From: Nitrospiraceae bacterium
GTDB lineage: Bacteria > Nitrospirota > Thermodesulfovibrionia > Thermodesulfovibrionales > UBA1546
DNA length: 9,658 nt
NCBI GenBank assembly: GCA_003535475.1
Contig: DOHC01000251.1
Location: 1-9,658, forward strand
Direction: 5' to 3'
This document shows, piece by piece, positions 5,686-9,658 of this stretch (its first letter is position 1; the number at the start of each line of letters is the position of its first letter). The notes below the pieces were generated by a model. That model searched no databases and had not been told where the DNA came from. It saw only the letters and a program-made list of their open reading frames with translations. The translations under genes and the position numbers were made by a program.

Positions 5686-6741
5686 TCATAGCTCCTTCAT
5701 TTGCCTCATCTGCCGCTGTGTCAATTTTTCATAAGTAAACGTGAACATATCCTTTGGTTCAGGATGCTCTATCGCCTCTTCCCTCTTTACAGCCTCATCA
5801 ACAGTTTCCTTTGCCTTACTTTCAACATCCGTTTGATATTGATTATTCCAGAGGCCCTTCTTCTCCATAAATAATTTCAGTCTCAGAATCGGGTCCTTGG
5901 CTCTCCATGCCTCAACCTCTTCCTTGGAGCGATACCTTATCGCATCGTCGGCTGTTGTATGATCTGACATCCTGTATGTGAAACATTCTATTAATGTAGG
6001 GCCATTGTCTTTTTTCGCCTTTTCCAGAGCTTCTCTTGCCGCTTTATAAACTGCGAAAACATCATTGCCGTCAACCTGAATCCCTTCAAAGCCGTAGGCA
6101 AAGGCCTTTTGAGCAATGGTTTTTGATGCGGTCTGTTTCTCTCTTGGGACCGATATTGCCCAATGATTATTCTGGCAGATAAAAACAACAGGGAGTTTGA
6201 ACACACCTGCAAAATTCATCCCTTCATGAAAATCCCCCTCAGAAGTTCCTCCGTCCCCAAAATAACAGGCAACTGCCTTTTTGTCTCCTCTGTATTTCAC
6301 TCCCATCGCAGCGCCGACTGCATGAGGCAGCTGTGTCCCGACAGGCACACATACCGGAAATATATTCAGGTCATCAGGGCATTTCACACCTCTCTCATCT
6401 CCAGACCAGTACTGAAACAGCATATACAATGGATACCCCATTGTTATATAGACACCCATTTCCCTGAATGATGGAAATATCCAGTCTGATTTCTCAAGCG
6501 CAAATGCACTTCCTATCTGTGATGCCTCCTGACCGAGGATTGATGCGTATGTGCCGAGCCTGCCTTCTCTCTGGAGGTTTAGGGCGCGCTGATCAAAAGT
6601 CCGAGAGAGAATAAGAAGTTCATACATTTTTTTTATCTGCTCATCAGAAAAAGGTGGCATGAGGGATTCATCGGCATTCCCCTTTTCATCAAGGACTTCA
6701 AGCCGTTTTACATTGCATGATTCTATAATTTTTTCAGGCAT
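5686..6741 (-). CDS. pdhA: Pyruvate dehydrogenase E1 component, alpha subunit
   Basis: Alpha subunit of the heterotetrameric E1, which binds the diphosphate end of thiamine diphosphate. The cofactor motif begins GDGGTSEGDFHEG at residue 162 and ends QNNHWAISVP at about 190-199 (Gly-Asp-Gly ... Asn-Asn). RLGTYASILGQEASQIG at 61-77, FPSFREMG and PVGTQLPHAVGAAMG are typical of the substrate channel and dimer contacts. YRMSDHTTADDAIRYR is the mobile loop over the active site that is phosphorylated in mitochondrial homologues. At 351 residues, with an N-terminal extension of about 30, it matches Bacillus-type PdhA rather than the fused AceE. AGGGA lies 9 nt before the ATG. The 72-nt gap to the upstream DUF255 gene holds a TATAAT on the minus strand (6762-6767) but no convincing -35, so read-through from upstream is possible. 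No E2 or E3 gene is next to the pair. Confidence 0.9.
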   Translation of the reverse strand: MPEKIIESCNVKRLEVLDEKGNADESLMPPFSDEQIKKMYELLILSRTFDQRALNLQREGRLGTYASILGQEASQIGSAFALEKSDWIFPSFREMGVYITMGYPLYMLFQYWSGDERGVKCPDDLNIFPVCVPVGTQLPHAVGAAMGVKYRGDKKAVACYFGDGGTSEGDFHEGMNFAGVFKLPVVFICQNNHWAISVPREKQTASKTIAQKAFAYGFEGIQVDGNDVFAVYKAAREALEKAKKDNGPTLIECFTYRMSDHTTADDAIRYRSKEEVEAWRAKDPILRLKLFMEKKGLWNNQYQTDVESKAKETVDEAVKREEAIEHPEPKDMFTFTYEKLTQRQMRQMKEL

Positions 6742-6784
6742 TTTTATATTTCCCTATACCAATTATAAAAAGTTTAACAGAGAA

Positions 6785-6809
6785 GGCTTAAAAAGTCATG
6801 CTTTAAACC
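6785..6809 (-). terminator. Weak hairpin after the DUF255 gene
   Basis: On the minus strand GGTTTAAA and TTTAAGCC can pair as an 8-bp stem (one U-G wobble) around a 9-nt loop, just past the DUF255 stop codon. The bases after it (TTCTCTGTT) are only partly U-rich, so at best this is an attenuating terminator, and it may leave read-through into pdhA. Confidence 0.25.
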
Positions 6810-6813
6810 GTCA

Positions 6814-8781
6814 TTATATATTTTTTGACCCGCGGTTTTTCAGGAAGATCTTTAATCCTTCAGCGCTGTAAACGGGCTCCATACATTCGGACTTAAGACA
6901 TGGAAGCACATATCCTCTGTCCTCGCTATGTGCTATGCTCGTATAGGGGCTGTGGACGGAGAGCGCCGTAAGAGCCAGATCGCTTCCATGGGGTGTATAT
7001 AATGTGAGCCGCAGCATATTGAAATAAGCATCAAGAGCGGCATAATAATATCCTGCATGTATCCCCAATTCCGTTGCCTTTATGGAAAATGACCTCAGGG
7101 CTTTTTCTGCATATTGCAGGTATGAGTTTTTGTCTGTCAGGTGATAAAGTTTCAGTAAAAGCATTATGCCTCCGGCATTGGCAGAAGGATGCGGTATGTC
7201 CTCAATGCCTTTTAATCTTAAGCCTATTACCTCGCTGTCAGTGTCAAAAAAGCTGCTTCCCTCAGCATCCCAGAATTTTTTTATGCATGAGTCCATAAGA
7301 AGATCGGCTTTTTCAAGGTATGATGAATTTCCTGTAATCTCGTATGCGGCAATCAACGCATCTGATAGATATATGTAGTCATCAAGCAAAGCCTTTACTC
7401 CGGCACTGTGAAAAAGTTTGTTGTTTATAAAATACATTTCAAGAATTCTGTTAAGACTTTTAAGCGCGAATTCTTTTAAGCTGTTATCTCCAAAAGCCCT
7501 TGATGCCTTAATGTAAGATGTTATCATCATCCCGTTTAACGATGTGTATAAAGCGGTGTCAATGAAAGGAGGCTGCCTTTTGTATCTTTCCGAGAGCAGT
7601 TTCCCCTTTGCGTTTTTTATTATTTCATAAATCCTTTCATCGGGCATTCCTGTCTCAGCTGCAATGTCCTTTATATCCTTTGAAACAAACAATACCCTTT
7701 TTGACGCATCGTGATGCATCGAGCCTTTCTCATTGGAAAGGTGAAGAGAAAATATCCTGAACTCCTCCTCTGTTAAAGTTTCTCTTATGTCTTTTTCCAT
7801 CCATGTAAAATATCCGCCTTCGTCATCCGGCGTGACGTCAGCGTCCTGCGATGCATAAAATCCGCCTTCCGTATCGGAGAGCACATTCTTTACAAAATTT
7901 ATTATGCCCTCTGCCGTCTCTCTGAAATATTCATCTCCGAACAAAGAGTATGCATCAATATAGTTTCTCAATAGCCATACATTGTCATCAGCCATTTTTT
8001 CAAAGTGAGGCATTATCCATGCTTCGTCAGTGGAATACCTGTGAAATCCTCCGGCAAGCTGGTCATGGAATCCGCCTTTTGCCATAGCGTAAAGGGACTT
8101 TTCGATGGCAAAGCTTATGGATTCCTGTCCTGTGAAAAAATACCTGTTTATAAGGAATTCCATTGCTCCGGGCATCGGAAACTTAGGCGCCGTGCCGAAC
8201 CCGCCGTTCTGAGGGTCAAACTCAGAGATGATTGTCTTTACTGCTTCATCGAGCAGGCTGATTTCTATCGCGCCCTCTCGCAGAGTGTCAGGCTTCAGTG
8301 AATTAATGACTATTTCAGAGTATTCTTTAACCTTATCCTTATTCTGCCTGTAATATTCTGAGACTATTTTCAGCATCTTCCTGAAGCCCGGCCTCCCGAA
8401 CCTGTCATCAGGCGGGAAATATGTGCCACCAAAAAACGGTTTCCTTTCATGAGTGAGGAAAACGCTGAGCGGCCAGCCTCCTCCTCCGGTCATCAGGCTG
8501 ACTGCCTGCTGATATCTCCTGTCTATATCCGGCCTTTCGTCCCTGTCGAGTTTTAGATTGATAAAATTCTCATTTAGAAGGTTTATGATTTCTTTATCCT
8601 CAAAACATTCTTTAGCCATTACGTGGCACCAGTGACACCATATTGCGCCTGAACTGAGGAATACGGGTTTGTCTTCCAGCCTTGCCCTTTCAAATGCTTC
8701 ATCCGACCACGGATACCAGTCAATCTTCTGATTGGCAGAATGTTTAAGATAAGCGGATTTTTCCTGTGCAAGTTTATTCAT
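6814..8781 (-). CDS. Thioredoxin-domain protein of the DUF255 / SPATA20 (YyaL) family
   Basis: Large cytoplasmic protein with a thioredoxin-like N-terminal domain (about residues 1-165) and a C-terminal (alpha/alpha)6 barrel like that of six-hairpin glycosidases. The family is widespread, but its reaction is not established. The redox-type motif CHWC is at residues 49-52 (WCHWCHVMAKECFED), followed by GGWPLSVFLT and GGTYFPP. Barrel-region marks include HFEKMADDNVWLLRNYIDAY, QDADVTPDDEGGYFTW, LNGMMI and HPSANAG. The C-terminal CLKSECMEPVYSAEGL keeps the usual Cys-x4-Cys-x2-Pro-Val end. I chose the ATG at 8779-8781, giving 655 residues: MNKLAQEKSAYLKHSANQ aligns with the normal family start (residues like NRLINEKSPYLLQHA) and it begins 7 nt after the upstream stop. 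A longer frame to 8832 would overlap that gene. No clear Shine-Dalgarno is visible, so coupling to the upstream gene is likely. Confidence 0.9.
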   Translation of the reverse strand: MNKLAQEKSAYLKHSANQKIDWYPWSDEAFERARLEDKPVFLSSGAIWCHWCHVMAKECFEDKEIINLLNENFINLKLDRDERPDIDRRYQQAVSLMTGGGGWPLSVFLTHERKPFFGGTYFPPDDRFGRPGFRKMLKIVSEYYRQNKDKVKEYSEIVINSLKPDTLREGAIEISLLDEAVKTIISEFDPQNGGFGTAPKFPMPGAMEFLINRYFFTGQESISFAIEKSLYAMAKGGFHDQLAGGFHRYSTDEAWIMPHFEKMADDNVWLLRNYIDAYSLFGDEYFRETAEGIINFVKNVLSDTEGGFYASQDADVTPDDEGGYFTWMEKDIRETLTEEEFRIFSLHLSNEKGSMHHDASKRVLFVSKDIKDIAAETGMPDERIYEIIKNAKGKLLSERYKRQPPFIDTALYTSLNGMMITSYIKASRAFGDNSLKEFALKSLNRILEMYFINNKLFHSAGVKALLDDYIYLSDALIAAYEITGNSSYLEKADLLMDSCIKKFWDAEGSSFFDTDSEVIGLRLKGIEDIPHPSANAGGIMLLLKLYHLTDKNSYLQYAEKALRSFSIKATELGIHAGYYYAALDAYFNMLRLTLYTPHGSDLALTALSVHSPYTSIAHSEDRGYVLPCLKSECMEPVYSAEGLKIFLKNRGSKNI

Positions 8782-8788
8782 AATTGAG

Positions 8789-9235
8789 TCAAAACGTGGA
8801 AGGATCTTCCGGCGGGAGTTTATTCTCGTCAAAGGGCATTACGCCAAGCTGTGTCATGACATCCTCAATGCCCTTTAGTAACTGAGCATAATCATAATCA
8901 GGCATTTCCTCATGTAATGCCCTCTCAACGACTCTGTTAAAGGCGTCATAGTCAAAAGAACCGTCAATTATCTTTGAACGGACTAATATCCTATATAATG
9001 TCCTGTCATTGTTTAAATCCTCGCCGTCTCTTATCTTTAGGCGTTTCTTCCTGTCAGGGGATATGATATACCACTCCATTGCAGCGGTTATCGCATCATA
9101 AATGGTTACAATGCCGGCAGCTATCTTGCCCGACCTCAGCCTTCTCTTGCCTCCCCTTATATGGAGCTTAGACCGCAGTAACAGCCACTCTTCAGGCTCC
9201 ATACTCCTTTCATCCATTAATCCTGCATGCGGCAT
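8789..9235 (-). CDS. Uncharacterised 148-residue protein upstream of the DUF255 gene
   Basis: I do not recognise this family. It is soluble, mostly helical by eye, with no signal peptide or long hydrophobic segment. It has a basic stretch (about residues 25-36: KLHIRGGKRRLRSGK), an aliphatic/aromatic helix (IAAGIVTIYDAITAAMEWYI, about 37-56), a second basic patch (DRKKRLKIRD), and an acidic C-terminal half with a Tyr/Asp-rich segment (EEMPDYDYAQLLKGIEDV) and a Pro-rich tail. The ATG at 9233-9235 was chosen because AAAGGG lies 9 nt upstream; a TTG at 9244 and later ATGs are alternatives. Its stop is 7 nt before the DUF255 start, so the two are co-transcribed and perhaps functionally linked. 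A promoter with a perfect TTGACA lies upstream. Confidence 0.75.
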   Translation of the reverse strand: MPHAGLMDERSMEPEEWLLLRSKLHIRGGKRRLRSGKIAAGIVTIYDAITAAMEWYIISPDRKKRLKIRDGEDLNNDRTLYRILVRSKIIDGSFDYDAFNRVVERALHEEMPDYDYAQLLKGIEDVMTQLGVMPFDENKLPPEDPSTF

Positions 9236-9268
9236 TTTTTGCAACCCTTTCAGTAAAGAGATAAAATA

Positions 9269-9296
9269 AGATTAGCATATTCACACGCAATGTCAA
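9269..9296 (-). promoter_or_regulatory. Sigma70-type promoter for the 148-residue protein and DUF255 gene
   Basis: On the minus strand TTGACA (9291-9296) is followed after 16 bp by TAATCT (9269-9274), which keeps the important TA----T of the -10 box. It overlaps the promoter of the divergent HAD gene. Confidence 0.5.
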
Positions 9297-9308
9297 GGCG
9301 TGCATAAT
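9280..9308 (+). promoter_or_regulatory. Sigma70-type promoter for the HAD-family gene
   Basis: TTCACA (9280-9285, 5 of 6 to consensus), a 17-bp spacer, then CATAAT (9303-9308, 5 of 6). The start site would be near 9315, giving a 20-nt leader before the ATG at 9335. Its spacer contains the -35 box of the opposite promoter, so the two polymerases should compete. Confidence 0.6.
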
Positions 9309-9334
9309 ATTCAAAATGATGGAGCAGATTGCTT

Positions 9335-9658
9335 ATGATCAAGGCAGTGATTTTTGATTTCGGCGGGGTGCTTGCCGAGGAGGGGTTCAGGGAAGGGCTT
9401 AAGGTCATTGCTATAAAAAACGGGCTTGACCCTGAGGAATTCTTTAAGATAGCAGAAGAGATGATATACGAAACCGGTTATTTAACGGGCATGACGGATG
9501 AAAAAAATTATTGGAATGCCCTCAGGGAAAAGACAGGCATTAAGGGCAGCGATAAAGAATTGAGGGAAGAAATTCTAAAAAGATTTGTATTGAGGACTGA
9601 AATGCTGGGATATATTAAGAAGATAAAAGCCAATGGTTTTATCACTGCCATACTGAGC
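9335..9658 (+). CDS. HAD-superfamily hydrolase, N-terminal part (runs off the right edge)
   Basis: 108 codons of a haloacid-dehalogenase-type hydrolase; the frame is open at the right edge. Motif I is VIFDFGGVL at residues 5-13. The nucleophile Asp8 is present, but the usual second Asp is Gly10, as in the YihX-like and epoxide-hydrolase-N-domain-like HAD members, which often have FDFGGVL or FDLGNVL. A helical cap region (about residues 16-85, rich in Glu and Lys) follows, as in subfamily I with a C1 cap. The last residues, TAILS, look like motif II with its Ser. A phosphatase acting on a small phosphorylated metabolite is the likely role, but the substrate cannot be told. GGAG lies 10 nt before the ATG. 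It is divergent from the 148-residue protein gene. Confidence 0.85.
   Translation, partial: MIKAVIFDFGGVLAEEGFREGLKVIAIKNGLDPEEFFKIAEEMIYETGYLTGMTDEKNYWNALREKTGIKGSDKELREEILKRFVLRTEMLGYIKKIKANGFITAILS

Noticed and set aside
8782..8832. Longer DUF255 start overlapping the upstream gene
   Set aside because: The 17 additional residues are not family-like, and the frame there overlaps the end of the 148-residue gene. The ATG at 8781 matches the usual family start.

Overview
The window is a stretch of bacterial chromosome, moderately AT-rich by eye, with tightly packed housekeeping genes. Eight genes are intact or run off an edge, and there is one transposase relic. Protein-level features (menaquinone made by the futalosine route, a two-subunit pyruvate dehydrogenase E1, a SPATA20-type DUF255 protein) suit a Gram-negative anaerobe or microaerophile. 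The overall flavour resembles Nitrospirota or deltaproteobacterial lineages. That placement is inference from gene style, not from a search.

Layout, left to right. 1-535 (minus): 5' part of a tyrosyl-tRNA synthetase gene, cut by the window edge. 541-about 960 (minus): decayed, internally deleted integrase-core transposase. 976-2019 (minus): hemC, for tetrapyrrole synthesis. 2020-2265: divergent intergenic region with a REP/BIME-like double hairpin and a putative promoter. 2266-3402 and 3574-4689 (plus): mqnE and mqnC, two radical SAM enzymes of the futalosine pathway, separated by a 138-bp MITE-like element with long terminal inverted repeats. 4722-6741 (minus): pdhA-pdhB, E1 alpha and beta of pyruvate dehydrogenase, convergent with mqnC and with no E2 or E3 gene alongside. 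6814-8781 (minus): thioredoxin-like DUF255 protein. 8789-9235 (minus): uncharacterised 148-residue protein in the same transcription unit. 9335-9658 (plus): start of a HAD-family hydrolase, fired from a promoter that overlaps the divergent promoter of the minus-strand pair.

The biochemistry is coherent. MqnE and MqnC make successive futalosine-pathway intermediates, HemC makes the linear tetrapyrrole precursor of heme, and the E1 pair would feed acetyl-CoA. All fit respiratory energy metabolism.

The most striking feature is the repeat load. Three conserved enzymes (HemC, MqnE, MqnC) carry five in-frame inserts made of 7- or 8-nt tandem repeats. In MqnE and MqnC the insert sits at the same homologous position, directly after the codons for Asn-Thr-Glu-Leu. 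There it has the same architecture: about four 7-mers, a short spacer, then four related 7-mers on the opposite strand. With the MITE, the BIME-like element and the transposase relic, this suggests a genome colonised by several classes of short, apparently non-autonomous repeat. I found no CRISPR array, tRNA, rRNA or recognisable defence system.
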